Of a DNA stretch of 9,615 nt, positions 1 through 6,087 are shown piece by piece. Below the pieces are notes generated by a model, which did no database searches, was not told the origin of the DNA, and worked only from the letters and a program-made list of their open reading frames with translations. This DNA is from an uncultured Catenibacterium sp. GTDB lineage: Bacteria; Bacillota_I; Bacilli_A; Erysipelotrichales; Coprobacillaceae. The stretch lies in NCBI GenBank assembly GCA_900764725.1, contig CAAFPB010000432.1, positions 1 to 9,615 on the forward strand. Reading direction: 5' to 3'. Each line of letters begins with the position of its first letter. Positions within the stretch are counted from its first letter, which is position 1. Position numbers and translations under genes: made by a program.

Positions 1-184
1 CCTATTACCTATCTATATTGGTGAACTTCTAAGAGAAAATAAATTAAGTGTTAAGGTATTAGAAGTACAGGATTCATGGTTTGGTGTAACTTATAAAGAA
101 GATGCACCTGTTGTAAAAGCTTCTTTTAAAGAATTAATTGAAAATAACGTTTATTCAGAAAATTTATTTGTAGATGTTAAATAA
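1..184 (+). CDS. 3' end of a probable sugar-phosphate nucleotidyltransferase (partial)
   Basis: Only the last 60 codons are in the window, read in the frame starting at base 2 and ending at a TAA at 182-184; the start lies off the left edge. The tail begins LLPIYIGELL, contains WFGVTYKED at about residues 32-40 of the fragment, then a helix-like SFKELIENNVYSENLF. The combination of an LP-I-ELL helix, a short beta strand (VKVLEV) and W-[FY]-GVTYKED followed by a final helix resembles, from memory, the C-terminus of bacterial NTP-transferase-fold enzymes that activate sugar phosphates to NDP-sugars. The catalytic N-terminal domain (GGxGTR loop) is not visible, so the substrate cannot be named. 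Codon use matches the neighbours. A hairpin terminator follows at once, so this is the last gene of its transcript. The family call is moderately sure; that this is a real coding end is very likely. Confidence 0.55.
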   Translation, partial: LLPIYIGELLRENKLSVKVLEVQDSWFGVTYKEDAPVVKASFKELIENNVYSENLFVDVK

Positions 185-205
185 GACTCCGTTTGGAGTC
201 TTTTT
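183..205 (+). terminator. Rho-independent terminator after the partial gene
   Basis: AAGACTCC (183-190) pairs perfectly with GGAGTCTT (195-202) across the loop GTTT, and T's run on to 205. The hairpin overlaps the stop codon of the plus-strand gene and lies directly against the stop codon of the convergent AbiH gene. On the minus strand the hairpin is followed only by ATTTA, a poor U-tract, so it is a strong terminator rightward and at best a weak one leftward. Confidence 0.9.
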
Positions 206-1246
206 CTATACCTTCTTGAAATGTATTGTGATATGAGAGCCATAAGCACGTTCAATGAGTTCATCCTCACCTATGACCTTCACAAGATTCTTGATTTGAT
301 TCTTTAAGTCAGATTTGTGAATATAGAATATTGTAGTATGGGCATGACGAGCTAAGATTAACTGCCTTAAGATATCCTTATCAGTCACATCAAGAGAATG
401 TCCAAAGATATAGATATTCAAGCGTTCTTCCTGAGACTGTTTAAGCCAGGTTAAATAACGACATCCTGTACGCTTAAAAATACGCTGATAGAACTTCTTG
501 AATTCAATATATTCATTATCCTGATCCTTACGTTCACCTGTCAAATATTCATCTATTCCTAAGACTAGATCACATGTTTCTATATTGTGTTCAATATTGG
601 CTTTACCATGAATATAATCATATTCTACTTCTGAATTGCCATAGAGACGTTCAAATGTATTCGTATAGTTAAAGCTTAATACTTTTTCTATATTCAATGC
701 CTGCAATTTCTCTACATGTTTTGAAGCATCTAAATGATTCACAAAGGCATCTAGATATATTTCTAAGCATCTAGTGAGACGTAAAAGATCATGAGTGAGT
801 ATGTCTCTTAATTCTTTAATAGGCTTCATAGACGCAAAAGAACAACGATCTCCCCAGAAATCAAGAAGTGATGTCCCTAGATATTCATTGACTCTTGCCA
901 CCTTCTGTCCTGACTTAAATTGAGCATCACATTCAAGTCTAATCGCATCGAGCTTTTGTATCACTTCTGACATCTCTTTTTCAAAATCCTTCCACCCATC
1001 CCCTATTGTTTCTTTTTCCAAATGAATTAACCAAAGGTTATCTTTAATGAGAGATTCTAGTTCATTGGATAACTTAGGAGAAAGATGAAGAATAAAATCT
1101 ATCATACGTGAATCATAATCAAGATGAGATATATCACTGTTTTCTAATGACATACGAAATAAAGTAGTAAAGTCTATAAAATCCTTATAGGTTGTTGGTA
1201 AACCATGTAATAAATCAAAGCCATTGCCTAACACAAGAAGATTCAT
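206..1246 (-). CDS. AbiH-family abortive phage infection protein
   Basis: A 346-residue protein with the features of the AbiH family, named after a lactococcal abortive-infection protein that blocks phage production; its biochemical activity is not established. Visible motifs: an N-terminal nucleotide-binding-like strand-loop LVLGNGFD (residues 4-11), GLPTTYKDF (15-23), WKDFE (85-89), SFNYTNTFE (191-199), IHG (212-214) and a C-terminal FGHSLDVTDKDIL (281-293). Length fits the family and no transmembrane segment is seen, so a cytosolic protein is expected. Start choice: ATG at 1246 has AAGGAG at 1260-1255 with 8 bases of spacing; the in-frame GTG at 1255 lies inside that ribosome binding site and is rejected. 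The stop codon of the preceding frame (1254-1252) also falls in this site, so translation is probably coupled. The gene sits between two terminators, apart from the sugar genes on its right. The family call is firm; activity against phage in this host is inferred. Confidence 0.9.
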   Translation of the reverse strand: MNLLVLGNGFDLLHGLPTTYKDFIDFTTLFRMSLENSDISHLDYDSRMIDFILHLSPKLSNELESLIKDNLWLIHLEKETIGDGWKDFEKEMSEVIQKLDAIRLECDAQFKSGQKVARVNEYLGTSLLDFWGDRCSFASMKPIKELRDILTHDLLRLTRCLEIYLDAFVNHLDASKHVEKLQALNIEKVLSFNYTNTFERLYGNSEVEYDYIHGKANIEHNIETCDLVLGIDEYLTGERKDQDNEYIEFKKFYQRIFKRTGCRYLTWLKQSQEERLNIYIFGHSLDVTDKDILRQLILARHAHTTIFYIHKSDLKNQIKNLVKVIGEDELIERAYGSHITIHFKKV

Positions 1247-1251
1247 ACTAT

Positions 1252-1527
1252 TCACTCCTTCACTGTTTTCTTTGAGATTATCCTTAATATCTTGAAATCA
1301 TTTTTAATACCTTTCGCATATAATAATGGTGTTTCTTCTTTATCCATTATATATATTTCCTGAATATATGGTTTTTCCATAAATATATCAAATATTCTTT
1401 TGATTTCCTCAATATATTCATAATTGATTATATTTTCATCAAAGGTATCTATTATATCGTGGTTCTTATAATCATTAGAAACATAGAGAAGATAATCATA
1501 TGCTACTGTTGCAAAGTCATCGGGCAC
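1252..1527 (-). CDS. Unknown small protein; probable 3' half of a frameshifted gene upstream of AbiH
   Basis: Reading frame of 91 codons if begun at a GTG at 1527, ending with TGA at 1254-1252 inside the AbiH ribosome binding site. I do not recognise the protein. It is acidic and helix-rich in its first half (DYLLYVSNDY, then IEEIKRIFDIFM) and ends with short strands (EIYIMDKEE, LLYAKGI) and basic residues. There is no Shine-Dalgarno sequence before 1527, and the frame is open upstream only to 1551 (TGA at 1554-1552), so it has no credible start of its own. Its beginning (PDDFATVAYDYLLYV) reads as a natural continuation of ...ELERISSFQ from the frame at 1503-1754: after CAG at 1529-1527 a loss of one base puts the two in register. 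I judge it the C-terminal part of one protein of about 167 residues. The alternative is a coupled separate gene or a recoding event. Confidence 0.6.
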   Translation of the reverse strand: MPDDFATVAYDYLLYVSNDYKNHDIIDTFDENIINYEYIEEIKRIFDIFMEKPYIQEIYIMDKEETPLLYAKGIKNDFKILRIISKKTVKE

Positions 1528-1754
1528 TGAAAGGAACTGATTCTTTCTAATTCATTATTTAATAGATAATTATATAAGATTTTTCCTCTCTTATATTTCT
1601 TCAACTGACCCGTATTCTTATGTGTGATACTTACACCATAATGAGTGATCTTTAAGCTACACAAAGCATAGATCTTTTCTATTGCATCAATAAATGTATC
1701 ATCGATACATTTATGAATCGTTCCTCTATCTGTAATAGATATTGTTTTTATCAC
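1503..1754 (-). CDS. Unknown small protein; probable 5' half of a frameshifted gene upstream of AbiH
   Basis: Unrecognised protein of 83 codons if begun at GTG 1754, or 89 from ATG 1772. GTG 1754 is preferred: GAGG at 1763-1760 lies 5 bases before it, whereas ATG 1772 overlaps a TATAAT box and is preceded only by terminator U-tract sequence. Visible content: a strand-rich start (VIKTISITDRGTIHKC), a helix (FIDAIEKIYALCSL), another strand pair (ITHYGVSITH), a basic turn (KKYKRGK) and a helix (ILYNYLLNNELERI). The frame ends at TAG 1505-1503, after running 49 bases alongside the next frame (open from 1551). The last residues (CPMTLQQ) look like out-of-frame tail, consistent with a single-base frameshift near 1524-1529. 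As first gene of the unit ending in the AbiH gene, it may encode a partner or regulator of AbiH; this is inference from position only. Confidence 0.6.
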   Translation of the reverse strand: MIKTISITDRGTIHKCIDDTFIDAIEKIYALCSLKITHYGVSITHKNTGQLKKYKRGKILYNYLLNNELERISSFQCPMTLQQ

Positions 1755-1770
1755 GCTCACCTCTACTACC

Positions 1771-1776
1771 ATTATA
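1771..1776 (-). promoter_or_regulatory. Possible -10 box for the AbiH cassette
   Basis: A perfect TATAAT on the minus strand sits directly after the U-tract of the upstream terminator. Transcription from about 1764 would give a very short leader that just includes the GAGG ribosome binding site at 1763-1760 and the GTG start at 1754. No TTGACA-like -35 is found at 16-18 bases: the region there is the terminator hairpin (CCGCAT at 17). So the box may be chance AT-rich sequence, or a promoter needing an activator. Confidence 0.35.
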
Positions 1777-1780
1777 AAAC

Positions 1781-1803
1781 AAAAAAATCCGCAATGCGGA
1801 TTT
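1781..1803 (-). terminator. Rho-independent terminator after the PTS IIB gene
   Basis: On the minus strand AAATCCGC (1803-1796) pairs perfectly with GCGGATTT (1792-1785) over a 3-base loop, and the T-run continues to 1781. It begins 2 bases after the TAA of the IIB gene and insulates that gene from the AbiH cassette. Confidence 0.9.
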
Positions 1804-1805
1804 AA

Positions 1806-2114
1806 TTACTTATTTGCTTCAATAAGATCCATAGCCTGCTTTAATACTGCAGCACCATCCATACGACCATATGAACGCATATCAATTAATTGTGCAGGAG
1901 TAGGAGCTACTTCCTTTTTTACAGTTGCTTCAAGATATCTTACCTGTGGGCCAAGTAATACAACATCTGCTTTAGCACCGTTTGCTTTTGCTTCATTGGC
2001 ACCAACTGCCCAGATATTAGCTTCAATACCCTGTTTTTCAGCTTCTTTCTTCATTTTTTCAACAAGTAAGCTAGTAGACATACCTGCAGCACAACATAAC
2101 ATAATATTTACCAT
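1806..2114 (-). CDS. PTS lactose/cellobiose-family EIIB component (stand-alone)
   Basis: A 102-residue cytosolic phosphocarrier that receives phosphate from a IIA protein on cysteine and passes it to a sugar bound in a IIC permease. The diagnostic P-loop LCCAAGMSTSLL is at residues 6-17; by comparison with ChbB-type proteins the phosphorylated cysteine is Cys8, directly before AAGMST. Then follow a helix (VEKMKKEAEKQG), strands with ADVVLLGPQVRYL (about 53-65) and a C-terminal helix. Length is full for a single IIB domain. Start: ATG 2114 has GAGGAGG at 2130-2124 with 9 bases of spacing; upstream in-frame ATGs as far as 2192 lie across or upstream of the promoter and are rejected. No IIA or IIC gene is adjacent, and a terminator follows, so it is monocistronic. 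A beta-glucoside or cellobiose-type substrate is inferred from the adjacent GH1 6-phospho-beta-glucosidase. Control by catabolite repression is suggested by the cre site in its promoter. Confidence 0.95.
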   Translation of the reverse strand: MVNIMLCCAAGMSTSLLVEKMKKEAEKQGIEANIWAVGANEAKANGAKADVVLLGPQVRYLEATVKKEVAPTPAQLIDMRSYGRMDGAAVLKQAMDLIEANK

Positions 2115-2145
2115 ATCAATTGTCCTCCTCAATAACCTAGTAATC

Positions 2146-2174
2146 ATTATAATACTGTAACCGTTACCTTTAAA
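2146..2174 (-). promoter_or_regulatory. Promoter of the PTS IIB gene
   Basis: Minus-strand TATAAT at 2151-2146 with TTTAAA (4 of 6 matches to TTGACA) at 2174-2169 and a 17-base spacer. Transcription would start about 2139, giving a leader of roughly 25 bases that contains the GAGGAGG site. The spacer holds the cre-like palindrome. Confidence 0.65.
2155..2169 (+). promoter_or_regulatory. Probable cre site (CcpA operator) inside the IIB promoter
   Basis: CTGTAACCGTTACCT matches the Gram-positive catabolite-responsive element consensus WTGNAANCGNWNNCW at every defined position except the first W. Its core GTAAC-C-GTTAC is a perfect inverted repeat. It occupies the spacer between the -35 and -10 of the IIB promoter, where bound CcpA would block RNA polymerase. 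Repression of the IIB gene on preferred sugars is inferred. Confidence 0.7.
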
Positions 2175-2213
2175 GAGTTTTTTAACCAACAAGATTAATT
2201 TTTATATTGAGTG

Positions 2214-2228
2214 ATAGTGAATCACTAT
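2214..2228. promoter_or_regulatory. Perfect palindrome, candidate RpiR-regulator operator
   Basis: ATAGTGAATCACTAT has 7-base perfect arms around one central base. A nested GTGAT-N5-ATCAC repeat (2211-2225) overlaps it. It lies upstream of the IIB promoter and of the regulator gene in their divergent intergenic region, where an autoregulating RpiR protein usually binds. It differs in sequence from the cre palindrome, so it is probably read by another protein. Confidence 0.5.
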
Positions 2229-2238
2229 GTGCTAATTA

Positions 2239-2267
2239 TAGTCACTTAAGATAATTCATGTTAAACT
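2239..2267 (+). promoter_or_regulatory. Possible promoter of the RpiR regulator gene
   Basis: TAGTCA (2239-2244) and TAAACT (2262-2267), each 4 of 6 to consensus, are separated by 17 bases. A start near 2274 would leave a short leader containing GGAG (2279-2282) and exclude the ATG at 2273. It is weak but the best pair seen. Confidence 0.3.
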
Positions 2268-2290
2268 AATGAATGAATGGAGTTGATATA

Positions 2291-3031
2291 ATGATTATTG
2301 ATAAAGTAAATGATATTTTAAATAGCTGTTCTTCGAGTACAACTTTGCTTGAGTTATGTTCCTATATCAAAAAGAATATCCATAGAATTCCAAATCTAAA
2401 TATTGATGATATTTCTAATGAATCTTTAATTTCAAAAGGTCAAGTATCCAAATGTATAAGAAAATTAGACTATGAGAATTATGAAGAATTTAAAAATGCG
2501 TGTATTGAATATCTAGATTTAATCACAAAAAGAAAGAAATTTATAAATCCACATCAGAGTTTTGAAACAAATGTGTTCTATTTTACTAAAGATATCATTC
2601 AAAATATCCAATATACAATTAATCATATCAATTTAAGATTAATTCAAAAAATTGTGCAAGATATTAAACAAGCAAATAAAGTATATTTATATGCTCATGG
2701 TGATGTCAGATCTGTTTGTTATAATATGCAAAGAGAATTGCAGATATATGATGTCCAGACAGTCATCTGTGATGCTGATTTTAATAAGGATTATCACTTT
2801 TTAGATGATGATGTCTTGATAGTCTTAAGTACAAACGGAAATTCTTTTCATTACAACAAGCGTGTTATTAAACGTATTAAAGAATCCCATGTTGATCAAT
2901 GGTTAATAACCTGCAACAAAAATATTACATTGTGTCAAAATCGAATATTCATTCCTGTTCTTGATGAAAAATATAGTGAATATATCATTAAATACATCAT
3001 TGATATTCTTTTATTAGAATTACAAGATTAG
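2291..3031 (+). CDS. RpiR/MurR-family transcriptional regulator with degenerate SIS domain
   Basis: A 246-residue DNA-binding regulator. Residues about 1-77 form the RpiR helix-turn-helix domain: the segment from NIDDISNESLISKGQVSKCI (37-56) to KLDYENYEEF (58-67) follows the family pattern of a recognition helix and a K-L-G-F-x-x-F-x-E-F-like turn. Residues about 115-244 form a sugar-isomerase (SIS) ligand domain with VYLYAHGDVRS (131-141) in place of the usual G-x-G-x-S loop and LIVLSTNGNS (176-185) for the S-x-S-G phosphate loop. The loop changes suggest altered effector binding. Start: ATG 2291 has GGAG at 2279-2282 with 8 bases of spacing; ATG 2273 has no such site. It is divergent from the PTS IIB gene and upstream of the 6-phospho-beta-glucosidase, so it most likely senses a sugar phosphate from that pathway and controls both. 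Family call is sure; ligand and sign of control are inferred. Confidence 0.9.
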   Translation: MIIDKVNDILNSCSSSTTLLELCSYIKKNIHRIPNLNIDDISNESLISKGQVSKCIRKLDYENYEEFKNACIEYLDLITKRKKFINPHQSFETNVFYFTKDIIQNIQYTINHINLRLIQKIVQDIKQANKVYLYAHGDVRSVCYNMQRELQIYDVQTVICDADFNKDYHFLDDDVLIVLSTNGNSFHYNKRVIKRIKESHVDQWLITCNKNITLCQNRIFIPVLDEKYSEYIIKYIIDILLLELQD

Positions 3032-3053
3032 TTTCCATATTGGAAACTTTTTT
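3030..3053 (+). terminator. Rho-independent terminator between regulator and glucosidase
   Basis: AGTTTCCA (3030-3037) pairs perfectly with TGGAAACT (3041-3048) over loop TAT, followed by T's to 3053. It overlaps the stop codon of the regulator and separates it from the GH1 gene. I see no alternative antiterminator pairing or BglG-type RNA site nearby. Confidence 0.85.
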
Positions 3054-3118
3054 GTTTTCTTCAATTTAATCCTTTATTGTATAGATAGAAAATAAATCAA
3101 TTCAAGGAGGTCATTTAA

Positions 3119-4546
<1,428 letters not shown>

Positions 4547-4552
4547 TCATAC

Positions 4553-4594
4553 AAAAAAGGCAGATATGCATTGATAAGCATATTTGCCTTTTTT
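4553..4594. terminator. Long bidirectional terminator between convergent genes
   Basis: A 17-base stem (4553-4569 with 4578-4594; one G-T pair, otherwise perfect) with an 8-base loop. A-tracts and T-tracts flank a GGCAGATATGC core on both sides, so each strand ends in six T's. It closes the GH1 gene on the plus strand and the five-gene operon (last stop at 4604) on the minus strand. Confidence 0.95.
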
Positions 4595-4603
4595 ACTACT
4601 TCT

Positions 4604-5254
4604 TTATTCAGCAAGCTCTATTTCTGTAACAGAAGAATAAAGTTTTGAAATACTTGATTCTAATAAGGCAATGACACGGCCTGTAAAGATCATAGAAACG
4701 ACAGTGCCTAAACCGATACCTAAAATACCACCAGTAAAGACAAAGCCAATAATAAGTGAAATAATGATAGAAATACCATCAAAGAGATTCTTACCAAAAC
4801 CAAATCCTTTATGACATGTCTCTCCAATAACATTTGCTAAGCCATCTGCAGGATTAGGTACAATCTTCATACCTACAGTCAATGATGCGCCAATACCTGT
4901 AATAATAATTGCAAGAATAAGCATCATTAAACGTGCTGGATAACTAGAAGCGACAGGAATGATTCCATCAAATAACTGGATGAAAAAGCTTGTCAATAAA
5001 CTTGCAGGGATCTGAAAGAATTGAAAATAATCAAACTTCTTACCTAGAAGAATCCATTGAATAATAACCAATAATACATAATAGATAAAAGTCATTACCC
5101 CAATAGGAATATGCGTGAGATATGCGATATTATAGGCAACCGAGATGATAGGTGATACACCTAATTGTGTCTTTGTATTGAGATCAATACCACAGCCTAA
5201 AATAATTAACCCAAGGACATATATTCCAATTCTTTTATAATTCAATTCCTTCAT
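4604..5254 (-). CDS. YczE/YyaS-family integral membrane protein
   Basis: A 216-residue polytopic membrane protein. Hydrophobic segments lie at about residues 8-24, 52-70, 83-100, 107-128, 157-175 and 178-197, giving five or six membrane spans. The N-terminal pattern RIGIYVLGLIILGCGIDLNT, then TQLGVSPI (29-36), and the conserved NPADGLANVIG (134-144) are typical of the YczE/YitT-like group, whose molecular function is not established; members are often annotated as transporter-like. No signal peptide separate from the first span is seen. It is the last gene of the operon: its ATG overlaps the previous stop by one base (TAATG), with AGGGTG 7 bases upstream as ribosome binding site, so it is co-translated with the GNAT-like protein. 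A role as membrane partner of the patatin or GNAT-like protein is possible but only inferred from coupling. Confidence 0.8.
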   Translation of the reverse strand: MKELNYKRIGIYVLGLIILGCGIDLNTKTQLGVSPIISVAYNIAYLTHIPIGVMTFIYYVLLVIIQWILLGKKFDYFQFFQIPASLLTSFFIQLFDGIIPVASSYPARLMMLILAIIITGIGASLTVGMKIVPNPADGLANVIGETCHKGFGFGKNLFDGISIIISLIIGFVFTGGILGIGLGTVVSMIFTGRVIALLESSISKLYSSVTEIELAE

Positions 5255-6087
5255 TACTTTACACCCTTTGAAAAGCTATGCATGCTTGTCATCTGCTTCT
5301 GTAGTTCTAGATCATCTCTCTTGATCCATTCAGCGACTGCATCATCTTTTGATGTATGAACAGATAAGACATGCACTGTATCATGATTTTTTTCATTCTC
5401 AATATAATACTTATGGAAAATATTTTCCACAAATTTTTGAATATCTTCTTCTGATTGATAATGAAGATCACGATAATCGAAGGTAGAATATTCTCTTTTT
5501 GTTTGTATACGATAATGTTTAACTTCTGATACAATCCAGTAAATACCTCTATTTTGAATCTTTTTAGAGATATGGCTGATTTCAATAGAGATAGGGTCCT
5601 GTTTTTCTTTACATTCTAGAATTGATTCATCTAAAGAACGGTATAAAACATATGTATTTTCATATTCCCCGTCTTCAGTTTTAAATCCATCACGAATCAT
5701 ACCGAGACTCTTAAACCCTACTGTATCTAAAACAGTTTTTAAAGTCTTAGTGACAGTATTCAACTGCATGATTGTATAGCCTGCTTTGTATGCCTGCTCT
5801 AATGAATCCTTAATAAGACTATCTAATTCTTTCTTATAGTCCTCTTTAATTGCATAGAAACAAGTTGCGATATGCTTACAATGTCCCGTTCCTAAAGGAT
5901 TAATTAAATAAGCACCCACTAATAGATGATCATCAAGCATCACACCACAATAAGAGGATGATTCAATTTCATCTTCTTTCATAGGTGAATCCTGTTCTAG
6001 ATAAAGTCCCATTTGAATAACTTCATTAAAAAGAGAAACCACATCTTTTAAATCATCTTTCTGACATTGTCTTTTAATGATGTTCAT
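5254..6087 (-). CDS. GNAT-like acetyltransferase with an unrecognised C-terminal domain
   Basis: A 277-residue two-part protein. Residues 1-152 have the layout of a GNAT N-acetyltransferase: strand IIKRQC, helix DDLKDVVSLFNEVI, strands CGVMLDDHLLVGAYLI (47-62), helix KKELDSLIKDSLEQAYKAGY (85-104), strand IMQLNTV, GFKSLGMIRDGF (124-135) and a final ENTYVLYRSL (143-152). The usual acetyl-CoA loop R/Q-x-x-G-x-G/A before the long helix is replaced by a region reading EDYKKELDSL (82-91), so cofactor binding may be weakened or lost. Residues about 163-277 are a separate charged alpha/beta region (RGIYWIVSEVKHYRI, then EEDIQKFVENIFHKYYI and VHVLSVHTSKDDAVAEW) that I do not recognise. ATG 6087 has GGAGGTG at 6100-6094 and overlaps the patatin gene by 14 bases. 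Its stop overlaps the next ATG by one base. Substrate unknown. Confidence 0.65.
   Translation of the reverse strand: MNIIKRQCQKDDLKDVVSLFNEVIQMGLYLEQDSPMKEDEIESSSYCGVMLDDHLLVGAYLINPLGTGHCKHIATCFYAIKEDYKKELDSLIKDSLEQAYKAGYTIMQLNTVTKTLKTVLDTVGFKSLGMIRDGFKTEDGEYENTYVLYRSLDESILECKEKQDPISIEISHISKKIQNRGIYWIVSEVKHYRIQTKREYSTFDYRDLHYQSEEDIQKFVENIFHKYYIENEKNHDTVHVLSVHTSKDDAVAEWIKRDDLELQKQMTSMHSFSKGVK

Noticed and set aside
1503..1551. Programmed -1 ribosomal frameshift joining the two small frames before AbiH
   Set aside because: No slippery heptamer (X-XXY-YYZ or A-AAA-AAG type) is present in the shared open stretch, so an indel mutation or sequence error is more likely than recoding.
183..1803. AbiH cassette as an inserted mobile island with flanking repeats
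   Set aside because: No direct repeats, integrase or tRNA end was found at either border; composition is like the neighbours. Only the two terminators frame it.
2115..2192. Longer version of the PTS IIB protein starting at 2192
   Set aside because: The extra 26 residues cover the promoter, cre site and GAGGAGG ribosome binding site; IIB proteins start right before the first strand and P-loop.
3030..3118. BglG/LicT-type antiterminator before the glucosidase gene
   Set aside because: No RAT-like conserved RNA element overlaps the hairpin, and the locus regulator is of the RpiR type.
5307..5585. A 92-codon minus-strand open frame inside the GNAT-like gene
   Set aside because: It lies wholly within a better-supported gene in another frame, has no ribosome binding site of note, and its translation is low-complexity (I, K, F rich).
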